Positions 23,753 to 33,140 of a stretch of DNA of 64,000 bases are shown in pieces. This DNA is from Panopea generosa (Eukaryota > Mollusca > Bivalvia > Adapedonta > Hiatellidae), in assembly GCA_029582155.1 (NCBI GenBank), contig CM055909.1, forward strand, positions 19,874,798-19,938,797. Reading direction: 5' to 3'. Every line of letters starts with the position of its first letter. Within the stretch, counting starts at the first letter, position 1. The translations under genes were made by a program, and so were the position numbers. The notes under the pieces are model-generated. The model saw only the letters and a program-made list of their open reading frames with translations, made no database searches and was not told the DNA's origin.

Positions 23753-24260
23753 CTATAATCCGTTCTCTACAATAAATTTAATAGAGGGGAGTGCCAAGTT
23801 GAAAGGTGGGAATACATAACAGTTTTCTGTTTTCTCTATGTTTTGGGAAAACATATTTACTCCATGTGACAATGGTGTGTTGTATGGTGTAAAGTGTTTT
23901 AAAGGCTTCCCGTGTCTCCCAAGCATTACATTTGAGTCTAAGGCCATGAGATCAATAGTGTGCCCTTTAAGTCCCCCGAAAGTATCTTGGATGAGCGCCC
24001 ATGACTGGCCGGATAATTTCGAATCTGATTTCCGGAGGGTTCTGGAAGGGTTATCTGCCGGATTGATCTTCGACGGGACATACACAAGATTAAGCTGTAT
24101 ATCAGCTTCCAGCGTGAACGCAAATAGCTGTTTTATCAGGCTATTAACCGCAATAGAATTACAGCCCTCGTTTCCCCAAGCATGTAACAAAACTTTATTA
24201 TCAACATATGCGTCGACCTACAGGATGATCTGTTTAAGCATGGTATTTTCATAAGCACGC
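23753..24260 (-). mobile_element. Fossil part: RNase H C-terminal region of the YR retroelement
   Basis: LLHAWGNEGCNSIAVN, VYVPSKINPADNPSR and DLMALDSNVM match the RNase H domain tail of DIRS/Ngaro polyproteins, where PSKxNPAD-PSR and a following LDLMAxxxN segment are characteristic. It is treated as a fossil. Confidence 0.8.
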
Positions 24261-24345
24261 TTTCTATCCAATCTATTTTCTCTCTGTGTATCATTCTTAC
24301 AGCTTATAAAATATTACATGTTGTTGTATTGCAACACATAGATAT

Positions 24346-24350
<5 letters not shown>

Positions 24351-24386
<36 letters not shown>

Positions 24387-24623
24387 AATGGGGTTTAACG
24401 CCATTTTCAACATATTTCAGGTTATATTGGCATATCCAGTTTTACTGGTGGAGGAAGACCTCAGACTGAGTCAAACTGAGTAGAACCACCGTCCTTCCGC
24501 AAGTAACTGGAAACTTTCTCACATAAAGTTTTTAGAGCGAGCGGGACTCGAACCTACGACCATAGCGGTGAGAGGTAAATGATCTTGAGACGGCGCCTTA
24601 GACCACTCGGCCACGGAGGACCC
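24351..24623 (-). mobile_element. Leu/Ser-type tRNA-derived SINE with poly(A) tail
   Basis: On the minus strand it starts GTCCTCCGTGGCCGAGTGGT, continues with a long variable-arm-like segment and GGTCGTAGGTTCGAGTCCCG. This is a class II (Leu/Ser-like) tRNA head. The body runs through GAGGTCTTCCTCCACCAGTA to GGCGTTAAACCCCATTC, then about 35 A (T on the plus strand). The target duplication TAGATATTGAAAT flanks it (24339-24351 and 24624-24636). The long pure A tail and clean duplication point to a young insertion. Not a functional tRNA gene. Confidence 0.93.
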
Positions 24624-24636
24624 TAGATATTGAAAT

Positions 24637-25570
24637 AAAATATGTTTAAACTAAAAACTAAAAATGGTGGCAATCTTGCTATAAATGAAAGATGGACATG
24701 TAAAGGAGAACCTATTGAAGTTGTCAACTGCTTCACATATGTGGGGTTATCTTTCTCAATGACTTAGCTGTGAAATCAAAACGAGTTTTGACTTCTGTTC
24801 TTTTAAGTTTATACAAATTTGATCAAATGCCAACTCATGTTCGATACAAAGATTGCACCAATACTATTGTATGGATCTGAGTTGTGGGGCTTTACGGAGC
24901 GAAATGCAACAGAAATCGTGCACAGATATACCTGTAAAAGATACATGTGTATTAACAACATGTCAATGAATGCAGCAGTTTTGGAAGATTGTGGTCGTTA
25001 TCCAATGTTGTTCAAATCTGTTAAAAGATGTATAAAATACTGGATAAAAATAACTAGAATGATTAATGACAGATACGTTAAATTGTGTTATATTATGTTA
25101 AAACAAATGTCCGAAAATGGCAAAATAAACTGGGTTAGCAAAGTTAAGCACATACTATATTGCAATTGATTTGGTTACATATGGGAAAGTCAAGATGTAC
25201 AGTCTGAATATGAACACATTTTTCTACAAATACTTGTTCAGCGGTTGCGTGACCAATATGTTCATCAATGGTATGACGTTATAGTTATATCTTCAAAGTT
25301 GGTTTTATATAGAGATTTCAAATACACGTATAATCATGAAAATTATTTAAATATAGTATCGATCAGAAAGTATCGGAATTTGGTGACCAAATTAAGAATT
25401 GGATCGCATAATTTGAATGTAGAAAAAGGAAAACACGATGGTTTATCGTATAAAAATAGAATATGTAAAGTGTGTAACGATGGGGTTGAGGATGAATATC
25501 ATTTTCTACCCAATCATCTCTATGTTCAATACGGGAATATTGCGCCCAGCAAATAAAGGGTAGTGCAAAC
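24637..25570 (+). mobile_element. LINE C-terminal fragment, same lineage as 17925-18480
   Basis: Frames read NGGNLAINERW, IEVVNCFTYVGLSFS, then an open stretch with KIAPILLYGSELWG, HRYTCKRYMC, AVLEDCGRYPML and KRCIKYWIKI. A second stretch has LVTKLRIGSHNLNVEKGKHD, then CKVCNDGVEDEYHFL. These are the region after the reverse-transcriptase core and a C-terminal Cys/His motif of the same mollusc LINE lineage seen at 17925. It starts where the other fragment stops. In-frame stops (for example after LSFSMT, and near 25168) show it is dead. Confidence 0.9.
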
Positions 25571-26690
25571 CCCGCCGGCAAATAATATGTTTACACTTTA
25601 AATTAACATATCCAGGGTATTTATTGTTGTGTATTCAAAGTGCATGCCGGGACTTTGCTTTTTTGGGGTGGGGGTATTACCCTGTGAGGTGTATTTGCTC
25701 AGCGCCGAACCCATAACCCGGGAAACAATAGTAAAACTGGCCTAACTCATAGTCAAGTCTCAATAGCACAACAGCATTGCCATTTTAAATAATTCTAGAT
25801 TTTCATTAATTTGAAGCATTTTTACGTCCACTGAAGAGACCCGTTCATGTAAGGAGTCTCTTATAATTCTAATATGAATACGATACTACACTTTATACAT
25901 GCGCATGTACATTGATTTTATTGAAATATTTGTTTATTATACGGAGATGGAAATAATAATAAAAGAAATAACCCCATGTTGAAAAGTTTGTCCTGAATAA
26001 AACTGGATCCAGACTTGCTTTGTTCAAAGGAGTTATCTCGTTAAATACTTTTTTTTAGTATTCGGTTTGTTGTATTCAAACCCGTAATCTCCGAGACAGT
26101 CCTGAGACAGACGCATGTTTGTGATTTTTGACTACTAAAGTAGTATTATACTCGTCGACTGTTGTCATCAAGCGTGGGGGGACCTCGTGGGACGTTATTT
26201 GGGAGCAAACATCCTCATGGAAACGGGGACTTTAAGTTACACATAATTATCAGATACCGGCATCATGAAATACACGAGTATAACTGATTCATCGCACGGT
26301 TAAATAATAACAAAATTTTTTTTTTTAAATAAACGTTTTTTTTTTGTTTTGTTTTTTATATAATTATATATAGTGATCTGTTATAATTTTATACACTCTG
26401 TGAGTTAATTGCAGAGATCGACAGCTTTATTTTAATTTAATATAGGGACCTAAACGGCTAGAATTTCGGTTGGCATTTTAGTATTTCTTTTATAACTCTT
26501 TGAACCTTTGTCCGAATTTAATCTTTTTAGTTACAAAATAAAGCTGATAAAAATGTTGATCATTTATAATTAATCATTTATTTGATATTTTCCTTTAAAA
26601 TCAAAGTTAGATCTATTACGGGTTGAAAAAAAAAGTTGGATTTTTTAAAAATTGTAAGTGCATTTTTTTCTCATTTTTCTTTTATTAAAG
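25571..26690. other. Non-coding stretch
   Basis: AT-rich sequence with several poly-T runs. I see no gene or named repeat before the exon candidate at 26691. Confidence 0.55.
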
Positions 26691-26845
26691 GAGAAAGTTT
26701 ACCACCCACAATTACAATAAATCCCATTTTTATACCAGAATCACAAAAACATGTTGCCAGGTTCAGGAGGAACGACACGTACCTGCAGTTTCTTATCTCT
26801 GTCTCACCCGGTGGTACAACGTACACCGGATATTGGCCTAAAGTG
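26691..26845 (+). CDS. Exon candidate of an unrecognised protein
   Basis: A pyrimidine-rich tract ending in TTATTAAAG precedes, and AAGTG|GTAAGATT follows. The 155-base segment is open in the frame reading GESLPPTITINPIFIPESQ, KHVARFRRNDTYLQFLISV and SPGGTTYTGYWPKV. It needs one base from a preceding exon and ends on a codon boundary. That boundary is compatible with the exon candidate starting at 28494 if that one is internal. The peptide is mixed in composition and not repeat-like, which favours a real exon, but I do not recognise the family. The upstream exon was not found. Confidence 0.5.
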
Positions 26846-27559
26846 GTAAGATTTTTTTTCTAAAAATCCAAATGATTTTTGACAATGTAACTGGCAATTA
26901 TCTTACTTTTTGTAACTGTCACATAAATGATTTTTTTTTATTAATAAGTAACTGATGTGTAAATGGTTACAACACGTGAAATGGCTAAACATTATGCTGA
27001 AATAATGAAAATTGCGATCTACTGCCAACCTTACCATTTGTTAAAAGGGTGTCCTGTGCACATTTTACCCAATAGCGTCTTATTTGTTGCCATGTATTGG
27101 TAATTAAAAAAAAGTGTGTATGGTAGATGTAATTATCACTACATTTTTTGCTTCATTTTACGTGTTTTGAGAGCATTTATACATCAGTTATTTATTAATC
27201 ACATAAATCCTTTATGTCAATGTCCCAAAAAAATAATATGATTGGGTTTGAATTTACAAAACTCATTTGGAATTACAGAAAAAAAATCTTATCAATTTTG
27301 GAAAAAAAAAAACAGTAAACAGAGATATGTGATTGCATGTGCTTGTCTAAATTTCGGGTGGTACATTTGGCGTTTTCAAAATCTTGGAAAAGACAACTCC
27401 TCCTAAACCAATCAACACATTTTGTGATTTTGTTATTAAATGCAATTGATTGTAACTTTGATGGTAAACTTTTCTATTTACAGTTATTTCTATGTCATAT
27501 TTTTTCTCATTTTCAGTCTCTTTTTAAAAAAGAAGAGAAAAAAAAACCTTCGAAGGGAA
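26846..27559. other. Non-coding AT-rich stretch
   Basis: Long A/T runs and no supported coding segment. Probably an intron if the flanking exon candidates are real. Confidence 0.5.
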
Positions 27560-28260
27560 TTTATCAGGATCTGTAAGGCTGTTCAACAGTTGATGCCCGA
27601 GCGAAAAAAGGAGTGCCGGTAGATGTCAACTCTGAAGAATGGAACCATGAACTAATGTGAGATGCCTGTAGTGCTGGGGCAAGGATTTGTATGTTTGTGC
27701 ATCCTTGGTTTAGGGAAGCTTGTCGGAAGAATGCTTAGGGGACATATATGAGCACATGGACGATTCTGTACACCATAACGAGCTTCACGTTGACGCTGCG
27801 TTCTTGCAATGTCTTCCAGCCGAGGTCAAGTATCATCTGGCTGGTACTGCTTGTTGTCTTTCATGAAGTCGCCATTCACGAATCTCGCAAACCGTCGCTG
27901 GACGGCCTCAATCTGGCCGATGTTCGCGGCAAAGGCGTTGGAGCCGGCAAGCCCCCTCCCAATATTCAGGTTCAGCATATACTCTGGAAGTACATCCTCA
28001 CACACTCTCTCCTCAGGTTGCCCCCCCCCCCCCTCCCCCTTCACCAATAATTGAAACGCTCCTTCACCCATGCGTGGTGGTGTACTGGTTCCATGCTATG
28101 CTCGCATACTCAAGAATAGGTCTGACAAGTATCTGGTTACTCTGTGCCTTGGTGTACCGTGGGCAGCCTGCAAGGTTTCTTCTGAGGAAGGCTTTGGGAT
28201 TTGATCCGTTATACAGGTTCACACGTAGTAAACGAACTGGAAATAGTCAGCAGTTTCGTC
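27560..28260 (-). mobile_element. LINE C-terminal fragment with internal G-rich insertion
   Basis: On the minus strand 28240-28080 reads AFLRRNLAGCPRYTKAQSN and LVRPILEYASIAWN, and after an interruption NIGQIEAVQRRFARFVNGDF. Then come LGWKTLQERRVNVKLVMVYRI and a decayed end. This is the well-known region downstream of the reverse-transcriptase core in jockey/CR1-like LINEs. About 130-150 bases, including a 13-base G run (C on the plus strand), separate the two conserved halves and look inserted. Several frame changes follow. The reverse-transcriptase core and endonuclease are absent. Confidence 0.88.
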
Positions 28261-28410
28261 AGCTTTACTTTGGTATCAAAATTATTGAATAGACAAAAGC
28301 TCAAAGAGTAATCAAAGAAATGATTTCACTGGAAATTCCAGTCCGGTAGGTGGAGCCAAGTCACTGTTTTATTGCATTATCCGGTGTACGTCATACCGCA
28401 CGAGGATCAA

Positions 28411-28436
28411 GATTTAAAATGGCGGTGTAGTGCGAA
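28411..28436 (+). promoter_or_regulatory. Possible TATA-less promoter / YY1-like start region
   Basis: ATTTAAAATGGCGGTG contains AAAATGGCGG, close to the YY1 element that often marks TATA-less start sites. Upstream sequence (GTACGTCATACCGCACGAGG) is locally CpG-richer. If used, the transcript would have a tiny upstream reading frame (ATG GCG GTG TAG) before the ATG at 28509. Low confidence. Confidence 0.25.
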
Positions 28437-28493
28437 GTGTTTACGTCGTTTTTTTATGGGAATTTCAAAGTGTTCCTGGTGTTTCTTGCGCAG

Positions 28494-28683
28494 GATATTA
28501 TAGAAAGCATGAGGGATAACGAACTTAAAAGTTTTAATGATACTAACGGAACCTGTGACTTAATTGTTTACATGTTTCTGATGGAACTGTGTCGTGAGCA
28601 CATTGTGCCCTTGTCCCAAATGATGGATAATTATGATATTCAGCTCAAAGAAACCTGCGAGTGCCGCCGACAAATTACGACAA
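28494..28683 (+). CDS. Exon candidate of an unrecognised protein (possible first coding exon)
   Basis: A TTTCTTGCGCAG acceptor precedes and CGACAA|GTAAGT, a full-consensus donor, follows. The open frame reads DIIESMRDNELKSFNDTNGT, CDLIVYMFLMELCREHIVPL and SQMMDNYDIQLKETCECRRQ then ITT. The first ATG is at 28509. It could be an internal exon (codon-aligned start, matching the end of 26691-26845). Alternatively it is the first coding exon with a 5' untranslated region from about 28411. The exon ends after the first base of a codon. The peptide looks helical and globular with several cysteines. I do not recognise the family. A pyrimidine-rich (TCTC)n tract follows the donor. Confidence 0.6.
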
Positions 28684-28988
28684 GTAAGTACTCTCTCTCT
28701 TATTTCTCTTTCTCATATTTCTCTCTCTCCCATTGGTGAAGAAGCGTTTTATTTTTGGGTGTGAGGGTTGTGTAGGGGGGTGGGGTAGTGCATATCAAAG
28801 CATGTTTCGAACGATTTTTATATTTGATCGTCCTCTACGTGCATAGTCCATCCACATTTTCATGGATGGATTTTCCGCACCAATTACAGTGTGGAAGCCA
28901 AAACACTCTATTGATTAAAATATGTAATATAATTAGCAAAAACTCTTGCCGGTTGTTAAAAAAACACTTTATATATATATATGTCCAT
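28684..28988. other. Intron-like stretch with TC-rich tract
   Basis: Starts with GTAAGT and a CT-rich microsatellite (28690-28735), and holds a (TA)n tract at about 28968-28982. No gene. Confidence 0.5.
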
Positions 28989-29110
28989 TATGGGGTGCAG
29001 TTTTACTATTTAACCTCAATAAGTGATATCACTCATTCAAATAGGTGATATCACTAGATGATATCACTCATTCGAATAAGTGATATCACCTATTGGAATG
29101 CGTGATAATA
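28989..29110. repeat. GTGATATCAC palindromic element, copy 1 (half)
   Basis: TATGGGGTGCAGTTTTACTA then TTTAACCTCAATAA leads into alternating palindromes GTGATATCAC and ATTCGAAT-type spacers (about 22-bp steps). The left terminus matches, inverted, the right terminus of the copy ending at 38522. No opposite terminus is found here. Confidence 0.7.
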
Positions 29111-29405
29111 TGAAATAAGGCGTTGCCTAAAAGGGGATTTATCAATTTCAATTAATGTAAATGTAGATTATTTAATATCAGTGTGTCAGGATAAGATGTA
29201 TAACTGTCAAAATAATAAATTGCCATAAAGTTTAATAGAAAATATAACATTTTTATCATTTCATATATGGCCCAAAATATGTAAGTCTGTTTGTAAGTCC
29301 ATGTGCAAGTCCGCTCAAAGAAGTATATAGAATCTATGTAGGTCCTTGCTTGGATGTTGAATATTTGCTGTCGTAACCATCAGTTACCAAAGATAAGGAA
29401 GGATT
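29111..29405. other. Non-coding stretch
   Basis: No gene or repeat recognised. Confidence 0.55.
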
Positions 29406-29607
29406 TGTTTAAACTTATTTATTTTTACTTTGATTTTGAAACGAGTTCTTACAACTTAGACAAATCACGCTCCAAGACTTCCTGGTTAGAACCAGTATTA
29501 AGCATATGTGGGAATGTGTCTTGCTCGAGGAGCCATGGCGGAGGATCGAACCCACAACCCTCTGATCATGGATTTGGTGCTCTACCACTTGACCACGCGC
29601 TCCGCAC
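29406..29607 (-). mobile_element. tRNA-derived SINE, second family, copy 2
   Basis: This aligns with 19789-19994. The minus-strand head is GGAGCGCGTGGTCAAGTGGT ... GGTTGTGGGTTCGATCCTCC, then CAAGACACATTCC and ACTGGTTCTAACCAGGAAGT. A probable target duplication AAGGAAGGAT (29396-29405) versus AAAGAAGGAT (29608-29617) differs by one base. Confidence 0.85.
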
Positions 29608-29617
29608 AAAGAAGGAT

Positions 29618-30098
29618 AACCATGTAACCAGAAATAAAGACATGTTTTTTTTTAGTATTTCTTAAATTTTGATGTTGTATATTTGCTGTAATCTAGAGTG
29701 CCAAAAGACAAAGAAGGATAATGAGTAACCAGAGATAGAGACATTTTTTTTATATTTCTAATTTTAACTACAATGTGAAAAATTATTTAGCACAAATGTT
29801 TTTTCTAGGATACCAAAGACATATAACAAGTAACCTCAGTTACCAAAGGTTTATAGTGGGATACAAATGGACTTACTTGTGCAGAGGTGCTACTTTTGTG
29901 TCAAATCTATTTTTGTTTAGGGAATAAATTGCCACCAAATATTTTTTATGTGTTTAATTAGTTATATATTAGTGTAACAGTCTTTTTAAGTGGTATACAG
30001 TAATATTTAATTTTTCAAATTCGGTTGAATCAGTGACATAAACCAGTAACTGGTTGAATAATCCACTTTTTGAAATATATCACCAAAAAGATTTTATG
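29618..30098. other. Non-coding AT-rich stretch
   Basis: No gene. The phrase CAAAGAAGGATAA-TAACCAG recurs at about 29607 and 29709, hinting at a short local duplication. Confidence 0.5.
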
Positions 30099-30303
30099 TA
30101 TTTGGGGCGCAGTTTTTCTATTTAACCATATTAATAGGAGATATCACTTATTCATATAGGTGATATCACTTATTTGAATAGAGGATATCACTTATTCATA
30201 TTCGAATAAGTGATATCACTTGTACTTTAAATGATATCACCTATTCAATTAAGTAATATCACTTATTATGGTTAAATACCTGGTAGTAAAACAACAACCC
30301 ATA
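30099..30303. mobile_element. GTGATATCAC palindromic MITE, copy 2 (both ends present)
   Basis: The left end TTTGGGGCGCAGTTTTTCTA then TTTAACCAT and the right end ATGGTTAAATACC ... AACAACCCATA are imperfect inverted repeats. They enclose alternating GATATCAC palindromes and ATTCGAAT-type spacers. About 205 bp, no coding capacity. It looks like a foldback MITE. Confidence 0.7.
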
Positions 30304-30530
30304 GATGTACATATTTGGGTGCAGTCCTTAAAGAATTATTTGGTAAAATAATTTGTACAGAATGTTTTAAACAACACTTACATTCATATCATCATGTGTC
30401 AATTGGCTATGGGCACTCATGTTTACAGTCTTGGTAAAGTAAGGTTGGTATTGTATTTACACCATCTATTACAATTTTATTTAAATTTTTACCAATATAA
30501 TGGAGTTTTTAGTTTGTACAACTTTGTAAG
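30304..30530. other. Non-coding stretch
   Basis: No gene. A second ATTTGGGTGCAGT terminus-like piece at about 30312 resembles the left end of the adjacent palindromic element. Confidence 0.5.
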
Positions 30531-30622
30531 GGTGTCAAGATCCCCATCAGGACTTGAACCTGGAGCTCTTTTCAAACAGAAAAGTGTGCTAGCTTACACT
30601 ATAGAGATGTAACCCGACACCA
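30531..30622 (-). mobile_element. tRNA-like repeat fragment (pair of 13235-13315)
   Basis: On the minus strand it reads TATAGTGTAAGCTAGCACAC, TTTTCTGTTTGAAAAGAGCT and CCAGGTTCAAGTCCTGATGG with an intact B-box. It aligns with 13235-13315. Probably the head of a tRNA-derived SINE whose body has decayed. Confidence 0.6.
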
Positions 30623-31135
30623 TATACCAAGTGTACATTACCAGTGTATTATCTGAATATGTAATAACTAAGACCACCCTTAAAAATTGTTTGTTTGCCA
30701 CTTCCAACTCATACCAGATAGGAGGTGGGTAGGTAGATAGGGAGACTTTTTTAATTTGCAACCAATCTGAAAATCCTTTTAAAGGATATGGACAGAAAAA
30801 GGACAAGCAAAGACCTAAAATATATTGAATGAACAACATTTTTTTATTGGGGGGTAAAAAAAGTTTCCAACCAGCAGGATTGTTGTGGATCAACTGGAAA
30901 TGTAGGACTGCAGCAATATATTGAAATCGTGTTATATCACAATATGGCATATGGTGTATAACATGCCTTAATCAACTGTATTTATCAAGTGTATTGCAAT
31001 ACAAGCAAGTAACCAACTAAAATCATTTTCAAACACAGATGTATGCATGTTCAGTACTGTGCTTGCTTTAACATACAATCAGTGTTGAAGAGGAGCTAGT
31101 TAAGTATTTACTGGAAATCCTCCATCCTGTAAAAC
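30623..31135. other. Non-coding stretch
   Basis: No gene or repeat I can name. Confidence 0.55.
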
Positions 31136-31215
31136 CGCACCAGTGGTCATGTGGTAGAGCATCCGCCTCGCTTGTGGAAGATTGTATATTCGATCTCCAG
31201 CCCAGTCATCACCAT
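31136..31215 (+). mobile_element. Degenerate Ala-tRNA SINE head
   Basis: CAGTGGTCATGTGGTAGAGC, ATCCGCCTCGCTTGTGGAAG and TATATTCGATCTCCAGCCCA align with the head of the SINE at 19053 and 46891. The rest of the SINE is missing, and substitutions in the head suggest considerable age. Confidence 0.65.
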
Positions 31216-31555
31216 TTCTCAAGCAATACACAGCCCTACAATTATTTTAATTAAGCCTAAACGGCCAAAAGTATCAAATGAATGGCATGGTATTACAACT
31301 GTTTAAAGAAATTATAGTAACATAGGAGTATATGTGTATATAAAAAAATTAAGGAAATGTGTGGTTGCTAAATAGAGGTGATCACATCTTCATATGTTCT
31401 ACTGTTGTAGCTTTGAGAAATAACATGCTGTTCACTTTCATTTCGAATACAGTGATTGAAAAAAGATCACTGTAAAATGTACTTAAGAAGCAAGATGCTA
31501 TTAGTTGCCTCGGTATTTTCATACAGATAAAAACAAACATTTCTATAGAAATATG
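31216..31555. other. Non-coding stretch
   Basis: No gene or repeat recognised before the 46-bp array. Confidence 0.55.
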
Positions 31556-32275
31556 TTTTCTATGTCATCAAGTCTGTTACTATGGTGTCAACCAGTGCAT
31601 CACTAGCTGTTGCAATAGGCTGCTACCATGTTGTCAACCGGTGCACCACTCACTAGCTGTCACAAAAGTCTGATACTATATTGTCAACCAATGCATCACT
31701 AGCTGGCACAATAGTCTGAAACTATGTTGTCAACCGATGTATCACCAGCTGTCGCAATAGTCTGATACTATGTTGTCAACCAGTGCATCACTAGCTGACA
31801 CTATAGTCTGATACTATGTTGTCAACCGGTGCATCACTAGCTGGCACAATAGTCTGATACTATGTTGTCAACCGGTGCATCACTAGCTGGCACAATAGTC
31901 TGATACTATGTTGTCAACTGGTGCATCACTAGCTGGCACAATAGGATGATACTATGTTGTCAACCGGTGCATCACTAGCTGGCACAATAGTCTGATACTA
32001 TGTTGTCAACCGGTGCATCATTAACTGGCACAATAGTCTGATACTATGTTGTCAACCGGTGCATCACTAACTGGCACAATAGTCTTATACTATGTTGTCA
32101 ACAGGTGCATCACGAGCTTGCACAATAGTCTGATACTATGTTGTCGACCAGTGCATCACTAGCTGGCACAATAGTCTGATACTATGTTGTCAACCGATGC
32201 ATCACCAGGCGGCATAATAGTCCAAGTCTATATTGTCAACCGGTGCATCACTAGCTGGCACTATCATTCTAAAAA
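31556..32275. repeat. 46-bp tandem array
   Basis: About fifteen copies of a 46-bp unit with GTGCATCACTAGCTGGCACA, ATAGTCTGATACTATGTTGT and CAACCG. Copies at the two edges are the most diverged and central copies are nearly identical, as expected of unequal exchange. Not coding. Confidence 0.95.
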
Positions 32276-33134
32276 TGAAGTATCACACTATGCAACGCCG
32301 ATGAAAAACAGCCAATGCACAGCCCCATCAGGCAGCAGGGAAAAAAACAGCTGCCATTTCCAGGCGCATTGTAAACCCTTTTAATTCTTTCTATCTTACT
32401 TACACTGCAACACACTAACCCAAGGATAATGTGCAGGCACAAAGTGCACATGTTTACAAGTATTTTACAGGCACTTTAATTTCTTTGCTGGATTATCCCC
32501 TTCGCCATCAGGTAGGGATGTCAAACTCTTCATGAGTGCAATAGAAACTTATTTAACTTATCAACATCACGGGAATGACTCTCCTTGAAGTTCTCCCGCA
32601 GTTCCTGGCTATATCCAACTGGTCCCATCCCAAGAAAAGAGATATTTGTGCAGACACAGGTTCTAAAGTTAATCCTCATTGCCATTAAAGTGACAGCGGT
32701 CACCCATCCGAGAACTAACCCTGTACTTCATTGCTCAACTTCCAATACAGTCAGTGCACTTCAACCACGACGCTATAATAGTTAGCTTAACATGTTGTAA
32801 GTGACCTATGTACATTCACATTCACTACACTTTCATTTACTTGCTTGAATAAGGCACTGTGATGGAACCCAACCGAGGATGAAACTGGTGGCCCCTGGAT
32901 CCTAAAGCAATAATGTATCCTAACAACAGCGACACGATTTACCCATACTAACAAATAAAAAAATACCCCTGCTAACAACTAGACTACCATATCAATTTTA
33001 GCAGAGAAAATTATTTGAAACAAGGCAAGTCATGTTATAAATACAGTATTGGTTCTAATACTTTCAAAATTAGCACTGTATAATTATATAGACGACAAAA
33101 TGCCTAGAGCAAAGCTGCCATGGTAAACAAGCAT
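32276..33134. other. Non-coding stretch
   Basis: No supported exon. The segment around 32850-32960 (minus strand ATTGCTTTAGGATCCAGGGG) is weakly SINE-like but cannot be assigned. Confidence 0.5.
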
Positions 33135-33140
33135 AGACTG

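Larger units (their letters stand above)
20631..24260 (-). mobile_element. Fossil tyrosine-recombinase retroelement (DIRS/Ngaro type), 3' part
   Basis: Minus-strand coding relics occur in the order RNase H tail, SGNH-hydrolase-like domain, tyrosine recombinase. That order fits Ngaro-like members of the DIRS order, some of which encode a hydrolase of this kind. Only the 3' part of the element is recognisable in the window. The element is broken, with several breaks. Moderate retention of domain motifs suggests middle age. A SINE abuts its 3' side (20324-20619), and a SINE/LINE junction its 5' side (24351-25570). Terminal repeats were not identified. Confidence 0.8.

Noticed and set aside
24530-24623. 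tRNA-Leu/Ser-like sequence as a functional tRNA gene
   Set aside because: It continues into a SINE body with a poly(A) tail and target duplication, so it is a SINE head.
27826-28071. Gly-rich minus-strand protein MGEGAFQLLVKGEGGGG
   Set aside because: The Gly run is the G tract of an insertion; the conserved tail (IGQIEAVQRRFARF) belongs to the LINE.
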